A DNA stretch of 42,750 nucleotides, from contig JAFVEX010000041.1 of the NCBI GenBank assembly GCA_017475785.1, positions 1 through 42,750 on the forward strand, written 5' to 3'. Numbering within the stretch: position 1 is the first letter of the stretch; each line of letters begins with the position of its first letter. The stretch comes from Eubacterium sp. GTDB lineage: Bacteria > Bacillota_A > Clostridia > Lachnospirales > Lachnospiraceae. Below, piece after piece: positions 24,791-35,190 of this stretch. Below the pieces are notes generated by a model, which was given only the letters and a program-made list of their open reading frames with translations, did no database searches and had not been told where the DNA came from. A program made the position numbers and the translations under genes.

Positions 24791-26779
24791 TTACCAGGCG
24801 CCGCCTCCGCCTCCTCCGGAACCGCCGCCAGAGAATCCGCCGCCCCCGTCGCTGCCGCCGGAATCCGGTGAATTGTGAAACTGAGAACTCCAGCTGCGGG
24901 TCGTCGAATCCATCGTTTTAGAAAAATCGGAGGCGAGAATATATCCGCCCGGGTTTCCTGTCATATACCAGTCCGGCTGGCGGACCTGAATGTTTGTAAA
25001 ATGCTCGGCCCAGGCAACGGACAGGTCAAAGACCATCGCGTAAGGCAGGATGTGGAAAAAATACTCCGGGTCACTTTCTGAGAGCAGGCGGATCCGCTCA
25101 TATTCCGCATTCTCAATGAACCCGCGGAATCCGAGAAGCCTGCCCTGCAGCGCGGCGCTTTCTTCTGATCGGCTGAGCATGACGGTGGTAAAAAACAGTG
25201 TCACAAAGAAGGAGATCAGCAGCATGCCGGCAAGCCACATACGATGATAGCCAACTCCCAAGGAATATCCCGGGACTGCCGCGACGACGCACAGCAGAGC
25301 GAGACCAATCGCCATACTGCTCACATTGGTGCTTTTCTTTCTGCTTCTCCACTTTTCAAAAGACATCATCACAAGACGTGCTCCAACCGCAAGACCGGCA
25401 AGCAGAAGAAACGCGGCGTAGTACGTCGCTTTCCCTTCAATTGACCCGCGGGCTCTGAAGCCGGCAACGGCAGTTATGAAAATCAGGGCTGCCAGCAGCA
25501 GGTTCCCTGCTTTGCGCGCGGCTCTGGACTGTTTTGTATAAAGCGGGAGCGCGGCTTCCTGCGAGGATGCCAGCTCTTTTTTCGCCTTGTTAATCGTACG
25601 GGCATAGTCTTCCGGCATATCATGCAGAAAAATGACTTTTTCCTCCTGACCGTCTACTGTCTTTGTCTTTGGCTCCTTGAACAGCCCGGAAAACAATGTG
25701 TGGACAAATTGTTTCTCGTCCGGATCCGGATCTTTACGGTATATCGCGATAAAACGCTTCCTCTTTTTCGCAGCGTCATCCTTCATGAGCTTCAGCCAGC
25801 CTTTTTCGGCAAAGTACAGAAGCATGGCTGAGAGGTCTCCATCATCCGCGGTGCCGTCTACCGCATATCCTGCCTCTGCCGGGGTCATCCCCTGCGGCGG
25901 CTCGAATTCAACGGTCTCCACCACTTCCGGATCCCGGCCGAACAGTATCCACAGAACAGCCGTTATTACAGGCGCGGCTGTCAGCAATACGTAAATCCAG
26001 ACCGGCACTGCCTTCCCACCCGGAACGTTTTTCCAATATCCTTCCGGGAGCGAGGCCAGCGCGGTCACACCGCAGCCCTTCGCCAGATAATTTCCCTCGA
26101 CACGCAGCGTCCTGCCGTCGTCCGCCAGCGAATAATCACTCTCGGAGAGCACCGCTGTGTCCCCGTAGGAGCCCACAAACAGCTGCAGCGCATCTGCCTC
26201 AATCGGCGAGGGAAATGTCACCGTCATGACGGCATGCGCGATGGGAGTATCCCATCCGGTAGGAAGAAGGTCCGTAAGAAACTGGTCGCCGCCGGGATCA
26301 TTGTCCTTGTAATGCAGCAGATCATAATTCAGGACGTACTTCTGCTCACCCATGAGTGTTTTTTTCGCATTGCCGATCCGGATATTTACCTGATTGCTTT
26401 CGCGTGTGATTTTTGTCTCATTTCCGGGGACAGTGATATTGCGGACATCATATTCCTTCTGGTCGATGGGAATATAACGAGTGATTCCGTGGTGCGCCGC
26501 ACCAAAATCAACAGTAATGGTCTCCTGGACATGCACGGTATGATTTTCCTCCACCCGCATGTCGACCTCAAACGCCTCTGTCTCATAATCATACATCCCC
26601 GCCTCGGCAGCGTATTCTTCCTCCGTCATGGTATTCCAGCCGACGGCGGCAGGAGATGTCCCGGTATCGTTAATAACTGACAGGGCAGATGTCTTTACCG
26701 CCGGCAACAGCACAGCGATACCAAGAAGAAGTGCTGCGGCCAGTGCGGCGCATCGCGTCCCGCGTATTTTATATCTCAT
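24791..26779 (-). CDS. DUF2207 domain membrane protein
   Basis: A 662-residue membrane protein. An N-terminal signal or anchor (about residues 9-30) precedes the extracellular DUF2207 domain (EVDMRVEENHTVHVQETITV, GITRYIPID). Spans follow near 270, and further pairs around 430-530. The C-terminus ends in a glycine/serine tail (SGGSDGGGGFSGGGSGGG...) that is typical of DUF2207 proteins. The function is unknown in general; some relatives are thought to be tied to the cell envelope. The ribosome site is GAGGTG ten bases before the ATG. It is separated from the ADH gene upstream by a strong terminator. Confidence 0.85.
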   Translation of the reverse strand: MRYKIRGTRCAALAAALLLGIAVLLPAVKTSALSVINDTGTSPAAVGWNTMTEEEYAAEAGMYDYETEAFEVDMRVEENHTVHVQETITVDFGAAHHGITRYIPIDQKEYDVRNITVPGNETKITRESNQVNIRIGNAKKTLMGEQKYVLNYDLLHYKDNDPGGDQFLTDLLPTGWDTPIAHAVMTVTFPSPIEADALQLFVGSYGDTAVLSESDYSLADDGRTLRVEGNYLAKGCGVTALASLPEGYWKNVPGGKAVPVWIYVLLTAAPVITAVLWILFGRDPEVVETVEFEPPQGMTPAEAGYAVDGTADDGDLSAMLLYFAEKGWLKLMKDDAAKKRKRFIAIYRKDPDPDEKQFVHTLFSGLFKEPKTKTVDGQEEKVIFLHDMPEDYARTINKAKKELASSQEAALPLYTKQSRAARKAGNLLLAALIFITAVAGFRARGSIEGKATYYAAFLLLAGLAVGARLVMMSFEKWRSRKKSTNVSSMAIGLALLCVVAAVPGYSLGVGYHRMWLAGMLLISFFVTLFFTTVMLSRSEESAALQGRLLGFRGFIENAEYERIRLLSESDPEYFFHILPYAMVFDLSVAWAEHFTNIQVRQPDWYMTGNPGGYILASDFSKTMDSTTRSWSSQFHNSPDSGGSDGGGGFSGGGSGGGGGGAW

Positions 26780-27093
26780 CCTTACATATCACCTCTTTTC
26801 CGGGTCTTGAATAAAAAAGAGTGCGCTTGCGCACTCTTCGCGCGCGAGCGGAATCGCAAAGTGATCTTCCTTGCCGCGAGCTGCGCATCCCGCGGAGCGT
26901 TTTTGCTTCATAGAAAATTCAAGGAATTTCCTATGAAGGAACAAAGACCGCAAGCGGACTTCAATTCCCCTGCCCCCTCACTCTTGAGGAAAGCTTGCTG
27001 GACTTTGCGCGGCCCTGCTCGTCCAGTGGACGAGCGTTTAGGGCGGACCGAAGTGGAACGAAGACCGCTGCAGGTTTCTGCTCCCGTGAATTT
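26780..27093. other. 314-bp hairpin-rich gap between ADH and DUF2207 genes
   Basis: No gene. Besides the terminator at 26817-26838 it has two more hairpins: TTCATAGAAAATTC (26907-26920) with 26924-26937, one mismatch, and GCTCGTCCA (27017-27025) with 27027-27035. The phrase AAAGACCGC(A/T)... also recurs (26942 and 27060 region). It resembles a repeated hairpin-cluster element. Confidence 0.5.
26817..26838 (-). terminator. Rho-independent terminator of the ADH gene
   Basis: On the minus strand a ten-base stem (AAGAGTGCGC with GCGCACTCTT) is followed directly by TTTTTTATTC. It lies 256 bases past the ADH stop and 38 bases before the DUF2207 start. Confidence 0.8.
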
Positions 27094-28269
27094 TCACAGC
27101 GCGGCGCGGAAGATTTCCAGAACCTCCGGATAGCCCAGCGGACGGATTTTCGTGAGCTTGACCGTGTCGCCGCGCGTCGCTTCGTCTGCAAGCCATTTCA
27201 GATCTTCTTCCTTCGGATCCACGCCAAGTTCCTTTACAGTCACCGGCAGCCCGATCTCCCGGAAAAACGCCACAGTCTTTTCGATGCCTGCTTCCGCAGC
27301 TTTCAAATCATCTGCTTCCTCGACGCCCCACACATTCCGCGCATAGCGCGCGAACCGCGCCGGCTCATCCTGATACAGTGCCTTTGCCCAGGCCTCCCAG
27401 ACCGCGGAAAGCGACGCGCCGTGTGCTACGTCGTGTCGCGCGCCAAGCGCCTGTCCGAATTTGTGCACGGAAAAGTCTCGGTCGCGCCCGCAGCCCGTCA
27501 GACCGTTGTGCGAGAGGCTGGAAGCCCACATCACTTCTGCCATCGCGTCAACATCGGCACGGTTCTGGAGTGCCTGCCTGCCGTTGTCAATCACCGTGCG
27601 CAGAAGGCCTTCCGCGATCTCATCGGTCATCCTGCTCTTTGCGTCCGGAATAAAATACCGCTCCATGGTGTGCATCATGATATCACAGACACCGCAGGCC
27701 AGCTGGTAGTCCGGCAGGGTCAGCGGGATCTCCGGGTTCATAATCGCAAATTTGCAGCGGTTAAACGGTGTGCTTAAGCCCCATTTCTGCTCGGTCTCTT
27801 CATTTGTCAGAACTGCCGAGTCGCTCATCTCGCTGCCTGCTGCCGGGATCGTCAGGACGACTCCGACGGGCGTGGACTTTGTCAGCGGCGCTTTTCCGCT
27901 CCAGATATCCCAGAGCTTCACATCCGGGTTGGCAAGACCGTGGGCAACCGCCTTCGCTGTGTCAATAGAGCTCCCGCCGCCGACAGCCAGGACAAAATCC
28001 GCCCCAAACGCAAGCGCTTTCGCCCGCGCTTCCTCCGCGAAGGACAGACGCGGATTCGGCTTGACGCCGCCGCAGAGTTCATAGACAAGCTCTGCTTCCT
28101 TCAGCGACGCCTCAACGCGGTCAAGCAGGCCGCTGCGCACAACACTCCCGCCGCCGTACAGCACAAACACACGGCTTCCGCCCCACTTGCGGATCTCACT
28201 GCCCGTCTGCGCTTCTGTCCCGGTTCCAAACACAACTTCTGTGGGCGCGTACTGCACAAAATTTTTCAT
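27094..28269 (-). CDS. Iron-containing alcohol dehydrogenase (butanol dehydrogenase/YqhD type)
   Basis: A 391-residue NAD(P)H-dependent alcohol/aldehyde dehydrogenase. The cofactor loop is VGGGSS (96-101), and the metal ligands D196 and H200 (CDIMMH), H269 and H283 correspond in position to D194, H198, H267 and H281 of E. coli YqhD. Such enzymes reduce butyraldehyde and other aldehydes in fermentation. The chosen ATG at 28269 follows GGAGGAA. An ATG at 28383 gives 38 extra residues, but it lies in a promoter-like TATAAT stretch, so it is rejected. The gene stands alone and ends at the strong terminator at 26817-26838. The natural substrate is not known. Confidence 0.93.
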   Translation of the reverse strand: MKNFVQYAPTEVVFGTGTEAQTGSEIRKWGGSRVFVLYGGGSVVRSGLLDRVEASLKEAELVYELCGGVKPNPRLSFAEEARAKALAFGADFVLAVGGGSSIDTAKAVAHGLANPDVKLWDIWSGKAPLTKSTPVGVVLTIPAAGSEMSDSAVLTNEETEQKWGLSTPFNRCKFAIMNPEIPLTLPDYQLACGVCDIMMHTMERYFIPDAKSRMTDEIAEGLLRTVIDNGRQALQNRADVDAMAEVMWASSLSHNGLTGCGRDRDFSVHKFGQALGARHDVAHGASLSAVWEAWAKALYQDEPARFARYARNVWGVEEADDLKAAEAGIEKTVAFFREIGLPVTVKELGVDPKEEDLKWLADEATRGDTVKLTKIRPLGYPEVLEIFRAAL

Positions 28270-28382
28270 AAATCGAATTCCTCCGTCTGAATACTGGCTT
28301 TCAGGGAAGCATTCATCGACAGGATCACTGCCTCCCATATACATTTTGCTGCGTGTTATAGAATGATTATACATCAATGACA

Positions 28383-28412
28383 TTGCATATACAATTCATA
28401 GTGTGCTATAAT
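28383..28412 (+). promoter_or_regulatory. Promoter of the PRTase-like gene
   Basis: TTGCAT (28383-28388), an 18-bp spacer and a consensus TATAAT (28407-28412), about 95 bases before the chosen start at 28507. Confidence 0.6.
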
Positions 28413-28506
28413 ATTTTCAATCACTTTTGACCCTTCTGACTGATATTCGGAACGACGGCATACACTGTATTTGGATCATACAATGCCTGACAGAAAGGAG
28501 CAAACC

Positions 28507-29148
28507 ATGTTAAAAGAGTACACGAAAATCCCGGCTTCCCTGAACCCCAACGTGAGGCTGCGCATCATTCCCGGACACTTTGCCTCCGAGCACTCCCACA
28601 ACACACACTATATGGATTTCGCGATCCTGAAATCCCGCTGCTCAGAAGCGAACGGCGTGGCACATCTGCTGGCGATGCACTATTCTGTCGATACGCCGGT
28701 AGATACCATTGTCTGCGCGGACGGCACCAAGGTGATCGGAACCTATCTTTCTGAGGAACTAACCAGATCCGGCGTCCTCTCCTACAACGCGCACCGCACA
28801 CTCTATGTGACCTCTCCGGAATATGGAAACACAGGGCAGATTATGTTCCGCGACAACATGCTTCCGATGATTGAGGGAAAACACATCCTGATGCTGTTCG
28901 GCGCGATCTCAACCGGACGCACGGTTGAGCATATGATCAACAGCCTGAAATATTATAAGGGAATTCCAAGCGGTGTCTGCGCGCTGTTCAGCGCAGTCGA
29001 TGAGATCGAGGGTATTCCGATCCGCGCGGCATTTACGCAGAAGGATATCCCGGATTATGAAATGTATGATTACGGTTCCTGCCCGATGTGCAAGGAAGGT
29101 AAAAAGATCGACGCGCTGGTCAACAGCTACGGATATTCAGAAATCTGA
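28507..29148 (+). CDS. Orotate phosphoribosyltransferase-like protein
   Basis: A 213-residue PRTase-fold protein. The segment where PRPP binds reads LMLFGAISTGRTVEH; the usual acidic pair before the glycine-rich loop is replaced by F-G-A, so catalysis by the standard mechanism is doubtful. The C-terminus has a CPMC pair like a small metal knuckle (YGSCPMCKEG). Families of this type in Clostridia are annotated as orotate PRTase, but no pyrimidine gene is near. The start at 28507 has AAAGGAG six bases before it; an earlier ATG at 28471 has none. It ends at a strong terminator, so it is a single-gene unit. Confidence 0.7.
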   Translation: MLKEYTKIPASLNPNVRLRIIPGHFASEHSHNTHYMDFAILKSRCSEANGVAHLLAMHYSVDTPVDTIVCADGTKVIGTYLSEELTRSGVLSYNAHRTLYVTSPEYGNTGQIMFRDNMLPMIEGKHILMLFGAISTGRTVEHMINSLKYYKGIPSGVCALFSAVDEIEGIPIRAAFTQKDIPDYEMYDYGSCPMCKEGKKIDALVNSYGYSEI

Positions 29149-29197
29149 GGAAGTACTTTCCAATTAGAACGCGCCTCTGGCGCGCAAACAGAAAAAG

Positions 29198-29227
29198 CCG
29201 CATGAATCACCCGGGTGGTTCATGCGG
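29198..29227. terminator. Bidirectional Rho-independent terminator
   Basis: A 14-bp stem with one G-U pair (29198-29211 with 29214-29227), followed by TATTTTTATATTT on the plus strand and CTTTTTCTGTTT on the minus strand. It serves the PRTase-like gene and the convergent amidase/guaB unit. Confidence 0.85.
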
Positions 29228-29312
29228 TATTTTTATATTTGTGACCAGCATTTCCTGCGGTTTGAATCTTCTGCCGCAGTATGTCTTATCTAAGTGTCTG
29301 GCCTGGGTGATC

Positions 29313-30077
29313 TCATCCGGCATAGACTGCTTCCTGGACATCTCCGAGAAATGTCTCCCATGCGTCTTCGTGCTCGACGAAGTACTTCGGACAGTTTTTC
29401 CCAGTGACATCATAGTGACGGATTACATTTTCCACCGGTACGTCAAAGTGTCTGCATAGCCATGCCGTCAGTTCTACAAGGGAATTGTAGGTCTCATCGT
29501 TAAACTTCCCTGTCGCGTCTGGGTGGCAGCACTCGATCGACAGCGTGTCATAATTGCGGACATTGGATGCATAGGAAATCTCCGTACTGGGAATGCACTG
29601 GATGATTTCTCCCTGCAGTCCGACTACAAAATGGCTGCTGGCGTGTGTCTCGCCAGTGTCCTTGAGCCGCTCAAAGTAATCATGGTTTCCCTGCGCAGTT
29701 GCGCCAGGATTTGCCGTGTAGTGGATGACGATCCCGCTGATCTCCTGCATTGCGATCTGCGGACGTGAGTACTCGTTTGGGGTCAGAAGCTGCACATCCA
29801 GCGGCGGACGTCCGTCATCGACTTCTTCGTGATCCATATTGTACGCGCCTCCCTTGTCTACTGCTTCCGCAGAAATTGACCGGCTCTCCTGCTCCTGGTA
29901 GATCAGCCGCATGGCAGCGACGGCCACTGTGATCATCACAGCTGCCGCAACAAGTATAACCGTGATGAAAACATCACGGTTGTTACTCGTTTTTTGCTTC
30001 TTACGCGAACGCTTCTGCTTCGTATCGCCGGAAGCCTTTTGGGGCTTTTTATTTGTTTGTTTTTTCCCGGAAGCCAT
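29313..30077 (-). CDS. Membrane-anchored N-acetylmuramoyl-L-alanine amidase (amidase_2)
   Basis: Peptidoglycan amidase of 254 residues that cleaves the bond between muramic acid and L-alanine. A lysine-rich N-terminus (about 1-34) and a single membrane span (about 36-58) place the C-terminal domain outside the cell. Zinc ligands are visible: VIHYTAN (first His), and RHYDVTGKNCP (second His and Cys). The gene starts three bases after the guaB stop (TGA TTT ATG) and has no recognisable Shine-Dalgarno sequence, so its translation depends on coupling to guaB. It may be a cell-wall remodelling or lytic enzyme. Confidence 0.88.
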   Translation of the reverse strand: MASGKKQTNKKPQKASGDTKQKRSRKKQKTSNNRDVFITVILVAAAVMITVAVAAMRLIYQEQESRSISAEAVDKGGAYNMDHEEVDDGRPPLDVQLLTPNEYSRPQIAMQEISGIVIHYTANPGATAQGNHDYFERLKDTGETHASSHFVVGLQGEIIQCIPSTEISYASNVRNYDTLSIECCHPDATGKFNDETYNSLVELTAWLCRHFDVPVENVIRHYDVTGKNCPKYFVEHEDAWETFLGDVQEAVYAG

Positions 30078-30080
30078 AAA

Positions 30081-31589
30081 TCAGTGGTTATCTGTCGTTG
30101 TCTTCTCTCTGCGAATGACATCGTGCGCGCCGCCCTCGACGATACTGGTCGCAGATACCAGCGTAATCTTCGCCTTCCGCTGAAGCTCCGGTATGGTCAG
30201 CGCGCCGCAGTTGCACATCGTCGAGCGGATCTTGCTGGTTGTCTTGTCCACATTCTCCTTCAGGCTGCCTGCGTACGGCACATAGGAATCGACGCCTTCT
30301 TCAAAGGTCAGTTTCTTGTCACCGCCGAGGTCATACCGCTGCCAGTTGCGCGCGCGGTTGGAGCCCTCGCCCCAGTACTCCTTTACAAAAGAGCCCCCCA
30401 CGAGCAATTTAGCCGTCGGGCTCTCGTCAAATCTGGCAAAATATCTGCCGAGCATTACAAAATCTGCTCCCATCGCAAGCGCAAGTGTGATGTGATGATC
30501 GTACACAATTCCGCCGTCCGAGCAGACCGGAATATAAACGCCTGTGCGCTCAAAATACTCATCGCGCGCCTTGCAGACCTCAATCAGTGCCGTCGCCTGC
30601 CCGCGTCCGATTCCCTTCGTCTCACGCGTGATGCAGATGGAACCGCCGCCGATGCCAACCTTGACAAAATCAGCCCCGCTCTCCGCCAGGAAAAGGAAGC
30701 CCTCCTTGTCCACGACATTTCCCGCGCCCACTTTGACGGTATCACCGTAGTTCTCGCGCACCCACTGGAGCGTCAGCTTCTGCCACTCGGAGAATCCCTC
30801 TGAAGAATCGATGCAGAGCACATCCGCTCCCGCGTCAAGCAGTGCCGGAATCCGCTCACGGTAATCACGGGTGTTGATGCCCGCGCCGACGATGTAGCGC
30901 TTCTGCAGATCCAGGAGCTCGTCCGGATTCTCCTTGTGTTCTTCATAGTCTTTGCGGAAAACGAATGACACAAGACGTCCGTCGTCATTGACGATCGGAA
31001 GCGCATTGAGCTTATGATCCCAGATGATATCATTCGCCTCGCTCAGGGTAATGCCTTCATGGGCGTATATTACCTTTTCAATCGGCGTCATGAAGGTTTC
31101 CACCCTCTCTGTGACACTCATACGGCTGACACGGTAATCTCTGCTGGTAACAATTCCGACCAGCTTTCCGTTTACTGTGCCGTCGTCCGTCACAGCAACC
31201 GTAGAATGTCCGGTTTCCTGCTTCATGCGGAGGACATCCGCCAGAGTCTGATCCGGGCGGACATTGGAATCGCTCGGGACAAAGCCGGATTTATACGCCT
31301 TCACCTTTGCCACCATGGCCGCCTCCTGCTCGATCGTCTGGGAGCCATAGATAAAGGACACGCCGCCGCTCTTCGCAAGCGCGATAGCCAGGCGGTCGCC
31401 GGAAACCGACTGCATGATTGCCGATACCATCGGAATTGAAAGCGTGATGGCCGGATCCTCGCCTTTTTTATACTTAACCAGTGGTGTCTTTAATGAAACA
31501 GCAGACGGAACACAATCTGCTGAAGAATAGCCCGGAATCAGAAGATATTCGTTAAAGGTGTGGGATGGTTCGTTGATGTAGGTCGCCAT
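30081..31589 (-). CDS. guaB: IMP dehydrogenase
   Basis: Converts IMP to XMP with NAD, the committing step of GMP synthesis. The 502-residue length is normal. The TIM barrel is interrupted by two CBS domains at about 100-225 ([22 protein letters not shown]). The catalytic cysteine C319 is in [15 protein letters not shown], and the conserved [14 protein letters not shown] follows. The ATG follows AAGGAG. The gene is upstream of, and coupled to, the amidase. Guanine nucleotide supply links it loosely to CodY, a GTP sensor encoded nearby, but no CodY box was seen in front of it. Confidence 0.96.
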   Translation of the reverse strand: MATYINEPSHTFNEYLLIPGYSSADCVPSAVSLKTPLVKYKKGEDPAITLSIPMVSAIMQSVSGDRLAIALAKSGGVSFIYGSQTIEQEAAMVAKVKAYKSGFVPSDSNVRPDQTLADVLRMKQETGHSTVAVTDDGTVNGKLVGIVTSRDYRVSRMSVTERVETFMTPIEKVIYAHEGITLSEANDIIWDHKLNALPIVNDDGRLVSFVFRKDYEEHKENPDELLDLQKRYIVGAGINTRDYRERIPALLDAGADVLCIDSSEGFSEWQKLTLQWVRENYGDTVKVGAGNVVDKEGFLFLAESGADFVKVGIGGGSICITRETKGIGRGQATALIEVCKARDEYFERTGVYIPVCSDGGIVYDHHITLALAMGADFVMLGRYFARFDESPTAKLLVGGSFVKEYWGEGSNRARNWQRYDLGGDKKLTFEEGVDSYVPYAGSLKENVDKTTSKIRSTMCNCGALTIPELQRKAKITLVSATSIVEGGAHDVIRREKTTTDNH

Positions 31590-31691
31590 GAAAGTATCTC
31601 CTTTGTTATGTTCTGAAATGAATTCGTCCTTAAATTTTGTTTTTCAGTGTAACATGGGAGGTGATGAAAAGCAAGAGGGTGATGACAGACT
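31590..31691. other. guaB leader region
   Basis: No gene or clear promoter could be placed. The ribosome site of guaB (AAGGAG) lies at its left edge. The 37-bp repeats start at its right edge. Confidence 0.4.
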
Positions 31692-31751
31692 GCAAAGCCG
31701 TGAACAGATTACCTTGATGTGATATGCAGCAAAGCCATGCTCAGATTACCT

Positions 31752-31771
<20 letters not shown>
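31692..31771. repeat. 37-bp direct repeats downstream of groEL
   Basis: Copies begin at 31692, 31729 and 31766 (the third is truncated). The first two share GCAAAGCC(G/A)TG and CAGATTACCTTGATGTGATAT. They feed into the large inverted repeat that starts at 31752. Confidence 0.8.
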
Positions 31772-33829
<2,058 letters not shown>

Positions 33830-33865
33830 TATATGATGCCTCCTTACATTATTATTTTCATATTA

Positions 33866-33892
33866 TTAGCACTCATTTCATACGAGTGCTAC
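33866..33892. promoter_or_regulatory. CIRCE element (HrcA operator)
   Basis: TTAGCACTC, nine bases, then GAGTGCTAC (33884-33892). The match to TTAGCACTC-N9-GAGTGCTAA has one mismatch in 18. It lies between the groE promoter and groES, so HrcA is expected to repress the operon. Confidence 0.93.
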
Positions 33893-33904
33893 TCAACGAT
33901 TGTT

Positions 33905-33933
33905 ATAATAGTTTATTTCGTCTGCATAAGCAA
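33905..33933 (-). promoter_or_regulatory. groES-groEL promoter
   Basis: On the minus strand TTGCTT (33928-33933), a 17-bp spacer and TATTAT (33905-33910), about 15 bases upstream of CIRCE. Confidence 0.65.
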
Positions 33934-34104
33934 CTTGTAAAAAATCCGGAATTTTCGCTTATTTCACACCATATCTCCAGATATCTCGCGTTTTCTATTT
34001 GTTTCTCACGTTTTTGATTTCCTATAAAAGTATTTGCTGGTTTTTTGCGCAGTTCTGACTCTGAAAAATACTCTGGAACAGAGTACTTTCCTACCATACA
34101 AAAA

Positions 34105-34161
34105 ACTCTGGCGGACAATCTGCAGCGCCTTTCTTAGCGCTGTAAATCATTCCGCCAGAGT
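34105..34161 (-). terminator. codY terminator
   Basis: A long stem, ACTCTGGCGGA (34105-34115) with TCCGCCAGAGT (34151-34161), encloses a second stem CAGCGC/GCGCTG. On the minus strand TTTTTGTATGG follows. It begins 67 bases past the codY stop. Confidence 0.8.
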
Positions 34162-34228
34162 GCTTTCCATCCATGTAACTGCTTCAGCCGGCTGCGTCTG
34201 CCGCCAGAACCCCTCCCGGAAAGTACGG

Positions 34229-35029
34229 TTAATCGGCCTTTGCGTTCTTCCCGTTTTTCGTCTCCCGAATTTCACGGAGCTCGTCAAAAATATAGTCATT
34301 CAGTACCTTGATGTAGGTTCCCTTCATACCGCTGGATCTGGACTCAATGACGCCGGCGCTCTCGAATTTGCGCAGCGCATTGACAATGACAGACCGGGTT
34401 ATGCCGACGCGGTCCGCGATCTTGCTGGCCACAAGAATCCCTTCCTCGCCGTCCAGCTCGTCAAAAATGTGGACAATCGCTTCAAGCTCGGAATAGGAAA
34501 GCGTGCTGAACGCCGATTTGACGACCTGGATCTTCCGGTTCTCCTCAAGGTTCTCCTCGTTGACGGAGCGCATCATTTCGAGTCCCACGACTGTCGTTCC
34601 GTACTCGCTGACAACGATGTCATCGATGTCGTACTGCGGATTCATCCGGTACATAAACACCGTACCGAGGCGCTCACCGGCAATCTCGATCGGGTTGATG
34701 ATAGCTGTGTAATCTCTGCAGCTATCTCCCTCAAACCCAAGGGTCGCAAGATTTACATTCTCCTTTGTGGAGAGCACGCTGAGAAAGCGGTCGTTCAAAA
34801 GCTCGTCGATATGATCCCCGACGTGGTTGGCGATCAGCTCCTGGATTATGGCGACACCGCTCTTTTCCGCGACGCCGAGCACCTTGCCCTTCCGGCTGAT
34901 TACCAGAATATTGGAGTCCAGGCAATCCATCATGACGTTGCAGATATCATTAAACACGACCTTTGTAGAGCTGTTGTTATGCAGAAGTTTATTGATTTTT
35001 CTTGTTTTATCTAATAATTGTACACTCAT
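34229..35029 (-). CDS. codY: GTP- and branched-chain-amino-acid-sensing repressor CodY
   Basis: Global nutrient regulator of Firmicutes, 266 residues. The N-terminal GAF domain senses isoleucine, leucine and valine, and the C-terminal winged helix at about 201-222 (ASKIADRVGITRSVIVNALR) binds AATTTTCWGAAAATT sites. FESAGVIESRSSGMKGTYIKVLND, the conserved wing, is present. A near-perfect CodY box lies just upstream of its promoter (35120-35134), suggesting autoregulation. It closes the comM-dprA-topA-codY cluster and has its own terminator at 34105-34161. The start begins MSVQLLDKTRKINKLL, as in the family. Confidence 0.96.
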   Translation of the reverse strand: MSVQLLDKTRKINKLLHNNSSTKVVFNDICNVMMDCLDSNILVISRKGKVLGVAEKSGVAIIQELIANHVGDHIDELLNDRFLSVLSTKENVNLATLGFEGDSCRDYTAIINPIEIAGERLGTVFMYRMNPQYDIDDIVVSEYGTTVVGLEMMRSVNEENLEENRKIQVVKSAFSTLSYSELEAIVHIFDELDGEEGILVASKIADRVGITRSVIVNALRKFESAGVIESRSSGMKGTYIKVLNDYIFDELREIRETKNGKNAKAD

Positions 35030-35088
35030 TGTAAACCTGACCTGTCCTTTCCTGCCATCCTCTGTAGTCTGCCCGCAAATACAATACT

Positions 35089-35117
35089 ATATTAGCGCAC
35101 ATTTGGAAATAACGCAA
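35089..35117 (-). promoter_or_regulatory. codY promoter
   Basis: On the minus strand TTGCGT (35112-35117), 17 bases, TAATAT (35089-35094). The CodY box ends just upstream of the -35. Confidence 0.6.
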
Positions 35118-35119
35118 TC

Positions 35120-35134
35120 AATTTTCTGAATATT
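35120..35134. promoter_or_regulatory. CodY box upstream of codY
   Basis: AATTTTCTGAATATT matches AATTTTCWGAAAATT at 14 of 15 positions and sits three bases upstream of the codY -35 element, so it is placed to regulate codY itself. Confidence 0.75.
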
Positions 35135-35190
35135 TAATAAAAACACATTTTGCGCACGAATAGTTTGCATCATGTGCAGGAAACGACAGG

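Noticed and set aside
34034..35014. A 326-codon plus-strand frame opposite codY
   Set aside because: It is antisense to codY, starts inside the codY terminator region and has no recognisable domain.
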